From NCBI RefSeq assembly GCF_002844195.1, contig NZ_PEND01000010.1, positions 1 to 64,000 of the forward strand: 64,000 nt of DNA, given 5' to 3'. Positions 53,670 to 62,479 of this stretch are shown here, piece by piece. The notes under the pieces are model-generated. The model did not search any database and was not told the DNA's origin. It saw only the letters and a program-made list of their open reading frames with translations. This stretch comes from Halegenticoccus soli (lineage in GTDB: Archaea > Halobacteriota > Halobacteria > Halobacteriales > Haloferacaceae). The position numbers and the translations under genes were made by a program. Position 1 is the stretch's first letter; each line of letters starts with the position of its first letter.

Positions 53670-55739
53670 TCACCCGTCCGATTCCGGCTCGCGCAGGTCG
53701 GCCAGTAGCCGTCGCCCGTCCTCGTCGACACCGTAGGCACGGTACACGTGGTCGTTGAGTTTCCGCCGCGCCAGCCGGAACCGGTCCCAGAGGTCGCCGT
53801 CGACGGCCTCCGCGTCCCCGCCCCTTTTGCCCTCTCCGCCCCTCTCCCCGTCTCCGTTCCCGCCCGCTTCGCCGCCGCCGGCCTCCAGCGCGGCCTTCGT
53901 CTCCGCGAGCGTCTCGACGACCGCGCGCACGTCCGCCTGCGTCACCTGTCCCGGGTCCGCCTCGGTTTCCGTCCGGGGGATCGCCGCCACCGGAAGCTGA
54001 TCGAGGTAGGGGCCGTCGAGATCCATGGTCAGCGTCGCGCGCGCGAACACGACGTCGCGCAGGTACGCGGCGACGAGGTCGCTCGTGAGGACGCCGAGGA
54101 CGTACAGGTCGTCGAACCGGTCGTCCTCGACGACGACGTTCGTCACGGTGTCGTAGTTGTAGTACGGTCGGGGGACCGCCGGGTCCGACGCGCTGTCGTC
54201 GTAGGCCGCGTCGATCTTGACGTCGCTCGACACAAGGCGCTTGCAGACGATCTTGTCCCGCTCCAGTCGGGCCGCCTTCCGCGGGAGGTCGCCGCCGGCG
54301 TCGACGTACTCGGCGTCTTCGGCGTTCAGGTACCAGCTCTCGCCGGTTTCGGGCAGGTCGCCCCCGATGTGGCGGCCGCGGAGGATCGGCGTCCAGTCCG
54401 GCCCGCGGCCCGCGTCCGACAGGCGGTCCGCCTCGCTCTGGATCGCCAGCCCCCGGAACACGTCGGCGTCGACCTCCCCGAAGGGGATCGAGCGCTCCCA
54501 GACGGCCTCCCAGATCGATCCGCCGTCGGGATCCGCGGCGCACGGGTAGTAGATCGGGAACGCGCCCGAGCCGTCGAACCGCGACTGCGAGACGGCGTGC
54601 TCGGCGTACTCCCCGCGTTCGAGGGCGGTCACGTCCCCCACGCCCGAGACGACGCGGACGTCGTTGGCCGCCCGGCGTCGACCGTCCGCTTCGAGTTCGA
54701 GAAAGAGGATCACCTGCTCGTACCCCACGTCGTCCCAGGCCCGCCCGAGATCGGCGATCTCGACGATCCGACAGCGCCCCGCGACGTGTCGGCGGAGCGC
54801 CCGGAAGCCGCGGGCGTACAGCGTCGACTTCGGCAGGACGAACGCGAGGATCCCGCCGTCGGGATCGAGGAGATCCAGCCCGCGCTTGACGAACAGGCTC
54901 GCGACGTTGGTCCGGCCCTCGGTTACGTCCCGGTACCCCCGTTCGATCGCCTCGCCGTACGTCCCGTCCGACAGCGGCACGGACGACCCGCGGGCCACGA
55001 CGCCGTACGGCGGGTTTCCGACGACGGCGTCGAAACCGCCCCGCTCGCGGCGGACGCGTCGAAACAGCCGCGCCACCCGTCGGCTCGCGCCCCTCTCTCC
55101 CCCGTTTTCGCGTCCCGTTCCGCCCGCTTTTCCCCATCCGTCTTCGTCCGTCTCTCCGCCCTCGTTCCCCTCTCCCTCCGTCTCTCCGCCCTCGTTCCCA
55201 TCCGCGTCTCCGTTTCCGTCCTCGTTCCCGCAGCCGGCCGCGTCCAGCGGGACGAGCGCGTTGCCGACGACGACGCACGGGCTGGCCGCCCCGGAGGCGG
55301 ATCGACCGCCGCCGCCTCGCAGCCGCACGTTCACCGCCGCGAGGTGAACGGCGAACTCGTCGAGATCGACGCCGTGGAGCTGCGTTTCGAGCGCGTGCCG
55401 GCGGGCGGCATCGGCGTCCCACCCGGCGTCGGCCAGGCGGCGCGCGAGGGCGGCGCACAGCTCCGTCAGGAACGCGCCGCTGCCGCACGCCGGGTCGAGG
55501 ACGACGCTGTCGGCGTCGAGTCGACCCTCGACGCGCCGCACCACGTACCGGACGACCGGACGGGGGGTGTAGTACTGCCCGAGCGCCTTTCTGACCTCGT
55601 CGGGCACTCGCTCCTGGTACGCTTCGCCGAGGAAGTCCTCGTCGACCGCGGCGAGGTCCCCCCGCGCCACCCGCTCGGCGAGGGCCGCGACGCTCTCGCG
55701 GGCGTCGTCCGGCACGTCGGAGGCGTCGTAGGGGGGCAT
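53670..55739 (-). CDS. Eco57I-type N6-adenine DNA methylase (solitary)
   Basis: A 689-residue protein with an N6-adenine methyltransferase core: DPACGSGAFL (S-adenosylmethionine motif, near residue 75) and GNPPYGVV (catalytic NPPY, near residue 240). The C-terminal part has TaqI/Eco57I-like specificity-domain segments (TPILRGRHIGGDL, YYNYDTVTNVVV). No endonuclease motif (PD-ExK) is seen, and the N-terminal 60 residues are too short for one. Two low-complexity Gly/Glu/Asn insertions (about residues 170-220 and near 630) set it apart. No partner restriction gene lies adjacent. The ATG at 55739 was chosen because the longer frame is Arg-rich. Confidence 0.85.
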   Translation of the reverse strand: MPPYDASDVPDDARESVAALAERVARGDLAAVDEDFLGEAYQERVPDEVRKALGQYYTPRPVVRYVVRRVEGRLDADSVVLDPACGSGAFLTELCAALARRLADAGWDADAARRHALETQLHGVDLDEFAVHLAAVNVRLRGGGGRSASGAASPCVVVGNALVPLDAAGCGNEDGNGDADGNEGGETEGEGNEGGETDEDGWGKAGGTGRENGGERGASRRVARLFRRVRRERGGFDAVVGNPPYGVVARGSSVPLSDGTYGEAIERGYRDVTEGRTNVASLFVKRGLDLLDPDGGILAFVLPKSTLYARGFRALRRHVAGRCRIVEIADLGRAWDDVGYEQVILFLELEADGRRRAANDVRVVSGVGDVTALERGEYAEHAVSQSRFDGSGAFPIYYPCAADPDGGSIWEAVWERSIPFGEVDADVFRGLAIQSEADRLSDAGRGPDWTPILRGRHIGGDLPETGESWYLNAEDAEYVDAGGDLPRKAARLERDKIVCKRLVSSDVKIDAAYDDSASDPAVPRPYYNYDTVTNVVVEDDRFDDLYVLGVLTSDLVAAYLRDVVFARATLTMDLDGPYLDQLPVAAIPRTETEADPGQVTQADVRAVVETLAETKAALEAGGGEAGGNGDGERGGEGKRGGDAEAVDGDLWDRFRLARRKLNDHVYRAYGVDEDGRRLLADLREPESDG
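55147..55199 (-). repeat. Internal 30-bp tandem repeat in the methylase gene
   Basis: A 23-base segment at 55147-55169 is repeated exactly at 55177-55199 (period 30 bases). It encodes two copies of a NEGGET-containing decapeptide in the Gly/Glu-rich insertion. In-frame repeats of this kind can expand or contract. Confidence 0.8.
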
Positions 55740-55974
55740 GGATCGGGATCGACGGACCGCGAATCGGGGGCCGACGGACCGTGGGTCGCGTTTCGGCGGA
55801 CCGTCGCCGAACCGCCGCGCCGCCCGGCGGACGGGTCGCTCCGTCGGTCGTGATAACGGAGCGAGAGGGTATAGTCGTTCAGTGGGCCGAACCGCCGGCG
55901 CGATCCCCGCGGCGAGCGCATTGTCTCGGGTCCTGTCCGGTATGTTTAATACACGAACGGGATGCGTCTCTGTC

Positions 55975-56205
55975 ATGAGCGGACGACCCCTGGACGTGTT
56001 GGAGGCATCCCTGAACGAACCGGTCACGGTCAACCTGAAGGACGGCACCGCCTACCACGGGGTGCTCGCGGGCTACGATCAGCACATGAACGTGGTGCTG
56101 GAGGAGGACCTCGACGCCGACGACGTGCTCGGCGACCTCGACGTCGAGGCGGTCGAAGACACAACGATTATACGCGGCGATAACGTCGTCACGATCAAAG
56201 CATGA
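55975..56205 (+). CDS. LSm (Sm-like archaeal) RNA-binding protein
   Basis: A 76-residue Sm-fold protein. [36 protein letters not shown] (Sm1) and [12 protein letters not shown] (Sm2) are complete. It forms rings that bind U-rich RNA. A TATA-like tgtttaata (55943-55951) lies 27 bases before the ATG at 55975. The stop overlaps the L37e start (ATGA), a conserved archaeal operon. Confidence 0.95.
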   Translation: MSGRPLDVLEASLNEPVTVNLKDGTAYHGVLAGYDQHMNVVLEEDLDADDVLGDLDVEAVEDTTIIRGDNVVTIKA

Positions 56206-56375
56206 CGGGAGCAGGAACCCCGAGCCAAGGGAAGAAGAACAAGACGGTCCACGTGAAGTGCCGTCGCTGCGGCGAGAAATCGTACCACGTCAAGAAGAAA
56301 GTCTGTTCGGCCTGCGGCTTCGGCAAGTCGGCGAAGCGCCGCGAGTACGCCTGGCAGTCGAAGGCCGGCGAGTAG
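56202..56375 (+). CDS. rpl37e: Ribosomal protein L37e
   Basis: A 57-residue ribosomal protein of the large subunit. Two Cys pairs, CRRCGE and CSACGF, form its zinc site, with the basic segment [13 protein letters not shown] at the C-terminus. It begins inside the end of the LSm gene and is certainly co-translated with it. Confidence 0.96.
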   Translation: MTGAGTPSQGKKNKTVHVKCRRCGEKSYHVKKKVCSACGFGKSAKRREYAWQSKAGE

Positions 56376-56738
56376 TCCGCGGTCCCGACTCTCGTCTCCG
56401 TTTTCTCTCGCGGATTTCACCCGAACAGCGGCGCGTCGGGAAGGTCGCTCCTGCCGACTCCGCTACTTCCGACGCGCACGTGAACCGCGACGACCCGACG
56501 GCGGCGAAGCCACCCCGTCGCGATCCGTCGCGGGGTTTCGTGTAGGGTCTCGCGCGGTCCGTCGCAGGGGTCTCGTCACCCGTCACGGAAGTCTCGTCGC
56601 CCGTCACGAGGGTCTCGTCGCCCGTCGCCGGAGCAGCCTCGCTACCGTCTGCGACGGGAGGGCGAGCGCCCGAGGAGTATGCGTGTTCTTGTACATCTTC
56701 GTCCGAACACCGAGATGAATTCCGCACAATGACGGGGG
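56376..56738. other. Intergenic region with a 21-bp tandem repeat
   Basis: A 363-base stretch between L37e and purF. The early part (ccgttttctctcgcgg near 56399-56414) could end transcription of the lsm-rpl37e pair. It contains the 3-unit tandem repeat at 56570-56632. A 145-codon open frame on the minus strand across it reads TGDET repeats and Arg-rich sequence and is probably not a gene. Confidence 0.5.
56570..56632 (+). repeat. Tandem 21-bp repeat, three units
   Basis: Three consecutive 21-base units, 56570-56590, 56591-56611 and 56612-56632, share the core gtctcgtcRcccgtc; a weaker related unit precedes them at 56547-56569. The period is a multiple of three, and the minus strand reads ETxVTGD-type repeats, but no gene is supported. 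Confidence 0.8.
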
Positions 56739-56745
56739 TTTTTAA
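56739..56745 (+). promoter_or_regulatory. TATA box of purF
   Basis: The sequence tttttaa, followed by t, is centred about 28 bases before the ATG at 56771, which fits a leaderless transcript and supports that start. Confidence 0.55.
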
Positions 56746-56770
56746 TCGTCGACCGTCTCTAGCCGTCCGT

Positions 56771-58270
56771 ATGCAACACGGGCGGGATTCGAGCCGTCAC
56801 CCCCTGGGCGGGCTGACCGAGAAGTGCGGCGTCGCCGGCGTCTCCCTCGCGGATCGGAGCGCCGCGCGCCCCCTGTACTACTCGCTCTACGCGCTCCAGC
56901 ACCGGGGTCAGGAGTCGGCGGGGATCGTCACCCACGACGGGTTCCAACAGCACAGTCACGTCGAGATGGGGCTGGTGGGCGACGCCTTCGGCGAGGACGA
57001 CCTCGACGGGCTGAAGGGCTCGGCGGGGATCGGCCACGTCCGCTATCCGACCGCGGGCGGCGTCGACGCCTGCTGCGCGCAGCCGTTCGCGGTCTCGTTC
57101 AAGTCCGGCTCGCTCGGCCTCGCGCACAACGGCAACCTCGTCAACGCCGACGAGATCCGCGCCGAGCTGGAGGGCTTCGGCCACGCGTTCACCTCGAACG
57201 GCGACACGGAGGTGATCGCCCACGACCTCGCCCGCAACCTGCTGGAGGAGGATCTCGTCCGCGCGGTCAAGCGGACGATGGAGCGCATCCACGGGTCGTA
57301 CTCGCTCACGATCATGCACGACGACGTGGTGCTCGGCGTCCGCGACCCCGAGGGGAACCGCCCGCTCTGCATCGGCGAACTCGACGACGGCTACATCCTG
57401 GCGAGCGAGAGCGCGGCCATCGACACTCTCGACGGGGAACTCGTCCGCGACGTGCGCCCGGGCGAGCTGGTCGTCCTCGAAAAGGACGGCGCGGGGTACG
57501 ACACGTACCAGCTCTTCGAGCGCGAACACTCCGCGCACTGCTTCTTCGAGCACGTCTACTTCGCCCGGCCGGACTCGATCGTCGACGGCAACCTCGTCTA
57601 CGAGGTCCGCCGGAACCTCGGCCGGAAGCTCTGGGAGGAAAGCGGCATCGACACCGACGTGGTGATGCCGGTCCCGGACTCGGGGCGCGCGTTCGCCTCC
57701 GGGTACGCCGAGGCGGCGAACGAAGCGGCCGACGAGGAGGGCGACGCCGTCGAATTCGCCGAGGGGCTGATGAAGAATCGGTACGTCGGTCGGACGTTCA
57801 TCATGCCCACGCAGGACGAGCGCGAGCGGGCGGTTCGCCTGAAGCTCAACCCGATCAGGAGCACCGTCGAGGGCAGGACCGTCACGCTCATCGACGACAG
57901 CATCGTGCGCGGGACGACCTCGACCCAGCTCGTCGAGCTTCTGCGGGACGCGGGCGCGGAGGAGGTGCACATGCGCATCGGCGCGCCGCCGATCGTCGCC
58001 CCCTGCTACATGGGGATCGACATGCACACCCGCGAGGAGCTCATCGCCGCGGACAGGTCCGTCGAGGAGGTGCGCGAGGCGATCAGCGCCGACAGCCTCG
58101 CGTACCTCTCGATCGACGCCGTCGCGTCGGTGCTCGGCGAGTCGCGAGCGGACCTCTGTCTCGGCTGCGTCACCGGCGAGTACCCCTACGACATCGAGGG
58201 CGAGGCCACCGACCGCGAGGTGACCCGCCCGCCGATCGCCCCCGAGGACGCGACTCCCGCGTCCGACTGA
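56771..58270 (+). CDS. purF: Amidophosphoribosyltransferase
   Basis: A 499-residue enzyme that begins purine synthesis by making phosphoribosylamine from PRPP and glutamine. CGVAGVSLAD near residue 19 begins the glutaminase domain after a short propeptide (the Cys becomes N-terminal nucleophile). VTLIDDSIVRGTTS is the PRPP-binding motif. Cys in HCFFEHVY, PCYMGID and CLGCV are positioned as Fe-S ligands. It has its own promoter downstream of rpl37e. Confidence 0.95.
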   Translation: MQHGRDSSRHPLGGLTEKCGVAGVSLADRSAARPLYYSLYALQHRGQESAGIVTHDGFQQHSHVEMGLVGDAFGEDDLDGLKGSAGIGHVRYPTAGGVDACCAQPFAVSFKSGSLGLAHNGNLVNADEIRAELEGFGHAFTSNGDTEVIAHDLARNLLEEDLVRAVKRTMERIHGSYSLTIMHDDVVLGVRDPEGNRPLCIGELDDGYILASESAAIDTLDGELVRDVRPGELVVLEKDGAGYDTYQLFEREHSAHCFFEHVYFARPDSIVDGNLVYEVRRNLGRKLWEESGIDTDVVMPVPDSGRAFASGYAEAANEAADEEGDAVEFAEGLMKNRYVGRTFIMPTQDERERAVRLKLNPIRSTVEGRTVTLIDDSIVRGTTSTQLVELLRDAGAEEVHMRIGAPPIVAPCYMGIDMHTREELIAADRSVEEVREAISADSLAYLSIDAVASVLGESRADLCLGCVTGEYPYDIEGEATDREVTRPPIAPEDATPASD

Positions 58271-58387
58271 TCCTCGTTCCCCCGCGACCGTCCGGATCAC
58301 CGATCTCTCACCCCGCTACGACGTATCGCAGGCCGTGAAAAAAATGTCATGTGTCTTAGCGTTGTCCCTCCTATGAGGTGCTATAAC

Positions 58388-59554
58388 ATGTCAATGAGCG
58401 CGGTCGTGTACAAGGGACCGCACCAGGTAGCCGTCGAGGAGGTAGACGAACCGGAGATCGAACACCCGAACGACGTCGTGATCGACATCACCACGTCGGC
58501 GATCTGCGGGTCCGACCTGCACATGTACGAGGGGCGGACGGCAGCGGAGCCGGGGATCGTCTTCGGGCACGAGAACATGGGAACCGTCTCGGAGGTCGGC
58601 GAGGGCGTCGACACGCTGGAGGAGGGTGATCGGATCGTCCTCCCGTTCAACGTCGCCTGCGGCTTCTGTCGCAACTGCGAGAACGGCTACACCGGCTTCT
58701 GCACCAACGTCAACCCCGGCTTCGCCGGCGGCGCGTACGGGTACGTCGCCATGGGGCCGTACAAGGGCGGTCAGGCCGAGAAACTGCGCGTCCCCTACGC
58801 CGATTTCAACGCCCTGAAGCTCCCCGAGGGCGACGAGCACGAGGACGACTTCGCGCTGCTCGCGGACATCTTCCCGACCGGGTGGCACGGGACGCGCCTC
58901 GCCGACCTCCAGCCCGGCGAGTCCATCGCCGTCTACGGGGCCGGGCCGGTCGGCCTGATGGCGGCGTACAGCGCGAAGCTCCAGGGCGCGTCGGAGATCT
59001 ACGTCGTCGACCGCGTCCCGAGCCGGCTCGAACTGGCCGAAGAGCACTGCGACGCGACGGCGATCAACTTCGAGGAGGGCGACCCGGTCGAGCAGATCAA
59101 GGACATGCACGGCGACGGGGTGGACAAGGGCGTCGACGCCGTCGGCTACCAGGCGATCGATCCGAAGACCGATCCGGGGGACGACGCTTACGACCCCGCC
59201 CGCGAGAACCCGGCCGTGGTGCTGAACCAGCTGATCCGGACCGTCCGCGCGACCGGGAAGCTCGGGATTCCCGGCCTGTACGTTCCGTCCGACCCCGGCG
59301 CGCCGGACGAGATGGCCGAGATGGGGCGTCTCGGGATCGACTTCGGCAAGCTGTTCGAGAAGGGCATCGCGCTCGGCACCGGCCAGTGCAACGCCAAGCG
59401 GTACAACCGCCAGCTCCGCGACCTCATCATCGAGGGGCGCGCAGAGCCGAGCTTCGTCGTCTCCCACCGGGTCGACCTCGACAGAGCGCCGGAGATGTAC
59501 GAGAAGTTCGACAACCGCGAGGAGGGGGTCACCAAGGTCCTGCTCGAACCGTAG
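58388..59554 (+). CDS. Zinc-dependent alcohol/formaldehyde dehydrogenase (MDR family)
   Basis: A 388-residue medium-chain dehydrogenase most like glutathione-independent formaldehyde dehydrogenases. ICGSDLHMYEG and GHENMG hold catalytic zinc ligands, CGFCRNCENGYTGFC is the structural zinc tetrad, and GAGPVGLMAA binds NAD. The ATG at 58388 is preceded by a Shine-Dalgarno-like gaggtg (58374-58379). Substrate is not certain: formaldehyde, alcohols or polyols are possible. Confidence 0.9.
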   Translation: MSMSAVVYKGPHQVAVEEVDEPEIEHPNDVVIDITTSAICGSDLHMYEGRTAAEPGIVFGHENMGTVSEVGEGVDTLEEGDRIVLPFNVACGFCRNCENGYTGFCTNVNPGFAGGAYGYVAMGPYKGGQAEKLRVPYADFNALKLPEGDEHEDDFALLADIFPTGWHGTRLADLQPGESIAVYGAGPVGLMAAYSAKLQGASEIYVVDRVPSRLELAEEHCDATAINFEEGDPVEQIKDMHGDGVDKGVDAVGYQAIDPKTDPGDDAYDPARENPAVVLNQLIRTVRATGKLGIPGLYVPSDPGAPDEMAEMGRLGIDFGKLFEKGIALGTGQCNAKRYNRQLRDLIIEGRAEPSFVVSHRVDLDRAPEMYEKFDNREEGVTKVLLEP

Positions 59555-59605
59555 CCCCGCCCGTCCGCGGTTCGCGAGGCCGGGAGGCGATGTTTCGCAC
59601 GCGGT

Positions 59606-59779
59606 TCAGGCGCGGAGCCACGCCTCCGGGTGTTCCGCCCGGAGGTGGTCGTGGTACGCCCTGACCATCGCCGCGTAGGAATCGGTCGTCGTCCGCCAGT
59701 CGCAGTGGTCGCAGCGCCCGGAGATCGGTCCGCCGTCGTCCGCGTCGTTCGTCGCGAGAATGTGGTTCGATTCGTTCAT
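59606..59779 (-). CDS. Small C2H2-like zinc finger protein (57 aa)
   Basis: A 57-residue protein from the ATG at 59779 to TGA at 59606. CDHC near residues 23-26 and a following helix with HDHLRAEH near residues 44-51 give a CxxC plus His pattern like a C2H2 zinc finger. An AT-rich acaaatac stretch lies upstream (about 59793-59803, minus strand). Small zinc-finger proteins of this kind are conserved in Halobacteria. Together with the CxxC protein and the CobW-type protein next door, it forms a metal-linked group. Confidence 0.72.
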   Translation of the reverse strand: MNESNHILATNDADDGGPISGRCDHCDWRTTTDSYAAMVRAYHDHLRAEHPEAWLRA

Positions 59780-60028
59780 CTGTTTCGCGCGGACGTATTT
59801 GTACTTCTCGGGTTCCCGCGGACCGATCGGCCGGAGTGACAGGTTCGCGGCTCCGCCCGGTCGACGCGGCTGCGTTCGCCGGGGGAATCGCGGCGGTGAG
59901 GGTCGGCGACGAACCCGCAGCGTCGGGAGTCACCGACGGAACCGCGGCGGTGGCGGCCGTCGACAGATCCGCGGCGACGGTCGCCGACAGAACCGTTAAC
60001 CGACGCGCGGGAGTACGTGGGGCGAAGG

Positions 60029-60268
60029 ATGTGCCAGTACTGCAACTACAACATGCAGGGGTGGGACAGGCTGCTCGACTACGACGACGTGTACCAGCGG
60101 GCGGTGAACGCGGGGTCGAGCCGGTCGACGCACGGGTTCCACGAATCGTGGGACGAACTGCGCGAGCAGGTGTCCCCGGCCGACGCGGCCGCCGATGACG
60201 GGGACGGGGACGACGACGCGCGAAACGCCGATCCGAGCGCCCGCACCCCGGGCTCAGGGCGACGATAG
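60029..60268 (+). CDS. Small CxxC protein, function unknown
   Basis: A 79-residue protein starting MCQYCNYNMQGWDRLLDYDD, with one CxxC at residues 2-5 and an acidic, probably disordered tail. A TATA-like ccgttaac (about 59994-60001) lies about 30 bases upstream. Its last 15 bases overlap the convergent CobW-type gene. The 249 bases before it have only degenerate GC-rich repeats (GCGGCG and GTCGACG runs). Confidence 0.62.
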   Translation: MCQYCNYNMQGWDRLLDYDDVYQRAVNAGSSRSTHGFHESWDELREQVSPADAAADDGDGDDDARNADPSARTPGSGRR

Positions 60269-61489
60269 CGGGAACGGGTCGGCCGTCGGGTCCCGCTCTC
60301 CCGCCCGCTCCGCGTCCGTCGCCAGACAGCCGTCCAGTTCCTCCGAGATCCGCTCCCGATCCATCGACTCGCGCCCGATGAACACGAGCCGCGTCGCGCG
60401 CTCGTCGCGATCGGGGTCCCACTCGCCGATTGGACCCGCCTGCACTGACGGCCCCGCCCGGCTGACGCCGACGACCTCCCGGTCGCGTCCGGCCACCCAG
60501 CAGAATCCCTTCGCCCGGATCACGTCTCCGTCCCACTCTCGCAGCCACGCGCCGAAGCGCTCCGGGTGGAACGGGCGCGTCCGCTCGTAGACGAACGACG
60601 CGACCGCGGGTTCGTCGTGGCCGTGGTGGCGGTCGTCGCCGTACTCGCCGCGGTCTCCGTGGCGGTGGCCGTCGTGATCCCCGCGGTCGTCGTGATCGCC
60701 GTGATCGTCGCGCTCTCCGCCGTCACGGCCGGCGGGTCGACCGTCGCGCTCGTCCGTTCGTCCCGCGAGGTGCCGCTTCCACCCCGCGGCCCGCCTCGCC
60801 GCCTCGAAGTCGAACCGCCCCGCGTCGAGGATGAGGTCGGGGTCGACCTCGGCGCGGACGGTGCGGACGATCTCGGCGCGGGGCTGGAGCGTCCCGACGA
60901 CCTCCTCGACGTCGTCGAGCACGTCGTCGGGGACCGCGTCGCACTTGTTCACAAGCAGCACGTCGCAGAACTCGATGCCGTCGACGAGCACGTCGGCGAG
61001 CGGTCGGTCGGCGTCGCGCGCCGCCCCGGCGGGGAGCGACGCGCCGGCGTCGAACTCCTTCCAGAACCCGTAGGCGTCGAGCACGGTCACGGTCGTATCG
61101 AGCCGGTAGTACGCCGTCGGATCGACGTCGCTGTCGGCGTCGCCGCCGGCGAACAGGCGGGCGATCGGCATCGGCTCGCTGACGCCCGACGCCTCGACGA
61201 GCAGGACGTCGAAGTCGCGCGTCTCGGCCAGCCGCTCGACGGCGTCGAGCAGGTCCCCGCGGAGGCGGCAGCAGATGCACCCGTTCGAGAGATCGACGAT
61301 CTCGTCGTCGGTCGAGCCGGCGAGCAACTCGGCGTCGACGTTCACCTCGCCGACGTCGTTGACGACGACGGCGACCCGTCTTCCTCCCGGGTTTCGGAGC
61401 ACGTGATTCAGGAGCGTCGTCTTCCCCGCCCCGAGCGTGCCGCTTACGACCGTGACCGGAACGCGCGCGTTCGACGAATCGTGAGTCAT
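60254..61489 (-). CDS. CobW/ZNG1-type GTPase metallochaperone with His-rich loop
   Basis: A 411-residue G3E GTPase. GTLGAGKTTLLNHVL is the P-loop, SNGCICCRLRGDLL holds the CxCC metal site near residue 74, and VNKCDAVPDD is the base-recognition motif. Residues about 251-294 are a His/Asp-rich segment (HGDHDDRGDHDGHRHGDRGE), a likely metal store. The C-terminal CobW domain (FHPERFGAWLREWDGDVIRA) is complete. It probably inserts zinc, or another metal, into client enzymes. Confidence 0.92.
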   Translation of the reverse strand: MTHDSSNARVPVTVVSGTLGAGKTTLLNHVLRNPGGRRVAVVVNDVGEVNVDAELLAGSTDDEIVDLSNGCICCRLRGDLLDAVERLAETRDFDVLLVEASGVSEPMPIARLFAGGDADSDVDPTAYYRLDTTVTVLDAYGFWKEFDAGASLPAGAARDADRPLADVLVDGIEFCDVLLVNKCDAVPDDVLDDVEEVVGTLQPRAEIVRTVRAEVDPDLILDAGRFDFEAARRAAGWKRHLAGRTDERDGRPAGRDGGERDDHGDHDDRGDHDGHRHGDRGEYGDDRHHGHDEPAVASFVYERTRPFHPERFGAWLREWDGDVIRAKGFCWVAGRDREVVGVSRAGPSVQAGPIGEWDPDRDERATRLVFIGRESMDRERISEELDGCLATDAERAGERDPTADPFPLSSP

Positions 61490-61631
61490 GGTATCTCCGC
61501 TCTCGACTACGCGCCGCGATCGCTTAGTGGCCCGTTCGCGCGCCGACGAAATTCAGTCCGATCGGAGTACCGGACCCCGGGAGCGCCGCCCCGACGTAAC
61601 AGTTTACCGGGGACCGACCCAACGCCCGGTC

Positions 61632-61835
61632 ATGGCACCTACTCGGGTCGATTACGAATCGGATTCCCAGGCGTCCGGCGCGCCGGCGGATCGAGAGGCC
61701 GACGGGGCGTCCGGCTCCGTCCGGACGCGGACCGTCGTCGCCGTCGCGCTCCTCGCCGCGGCGCTGGCGGCGCTCTTCGCGTTCGTCCGGCGGATCCGAC
61801 GGCGACCCCGCCTCGAACCGCCGTTCGCCCGGTGA
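61632..61835 (+). CDS. Small single-span membrane protein
   Basis: A 67-residue protein with a charged N-terminal half and one transmembrane helix (VVAVALLAAALAALFAFV) followed by a strongly basic tail (RRIRRRPRLEPPFAR). It precedes mobA by 8 bases and may be cotranscribed with it. Family unknown. Confidence 0.6.
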   Translation: MAPTRVDYESDSQASGAPADREADGASGSVRTRTVVAVALLAAALAALFAFVRRIRRRPRLEPPFAR

Positions 61836-61843
61836 GCCGAGGG

Positions 61844-62464
61844 ATGCGAAGCGCCGTCGTCCTCGCGGGGGGGTACTCGACCCGGTTCGGCGAGGCGGAC
61901 AAGGCGGTCGCCCCGCTCGCCGGCACGCCGATGATCCGGCGCGTCGCCGACCGCCTCTCGTCCGCGACCGATCGGCTCGTGGTCAACTGCCGCCGCGAGC
62001 AGGAGGCGCGGCTCGCGGACGCGCTCGCCGGGTATCCGAACCCGGTGACGTTCGCCCTCGACCCCGAACCCGACCGCGGGCCGACCGCGGGAATCCGGAC
62101 CGGCCTGCGCGCCGTCGACGCGGAGTACGCCTTCGTCGTCGCCTGCGACATGCCCTTCGTCGACCCGGACCTCGTCGACTACCTCTTCGAGCGCGCGGCG
62201 GGTCGGGACGCCGCGGTGCCGCGGATCGGCGACGGCTGGTTCCAGACGACGCACGCGGTCTACCGCGCGCGGGCGATGGCGGACGCCTGCGACGCGGCGC
62301 TCGCGCGCGGCGAGTCGAAGGTCGTCGCGCCGCTTTTCGACCTCGACTACGTCGTCGTCGAGGAGGAAGAGGTGCGCGAGCGCGCGTCGCTCGACGTGTT
62401 CGAGAACGTCAACACCCGCGAGGAGCTCCGGGAGGCGGAGGCGCGCCTCTCGTCCGAGCGTTAG
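61844..62464 (+). CDS. mobA: Molybdenum cofactor guanylyltransferase
   Basis: A 206-residue GT-A-fold enzyme that attaches GMP to molybdopterin. LAGGYSTRFGEADKA is the GTP-binding motif, DPEPDRGPTAGI and VVACDMPFVDPDLV (Mg-binding Asp) follow in order. The ATG at 61844 gives MRSAVVLAGGYS. The longer open frame upstream is a shadow of the CobW gene. It converges on yqeC with a 15-base gap. Confidence 0.93.
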   Translation: MRSAVVLAGGYSTRFGEADKAVAPLAGTPMIRRVADRLSSATDRLVVNCRREQEARLADALAGYPNPVTFALDPEPDRGPTAGIRTGLRAVDAEYAFVVACDMPFVDPDLVDYLFERAAGRDAAVPRIGDGWFQTTHAVYRARAMADACDAALARGESKVVAPLFDLDYVVVEEEEVRERASLDVFENVNTREELREAEARLSSER

Positions 62465-62479
62465 TCGGCCTCTCGCGTC

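Noticed and set aside
56290..56727. 145-codon minus-strand frame with TGDET repeats
   Set aside because: It is built from the 21-bp tandem repeat and from Arg-rich sequence opposite the L37e region, with no family resemblance.
59836..60198. Ala-rich frame before the small CxxC gene
   Set aside because: Degenerate GC-rich repeats keep it open; it has no domain and overlaps the better supported gene at 60029.
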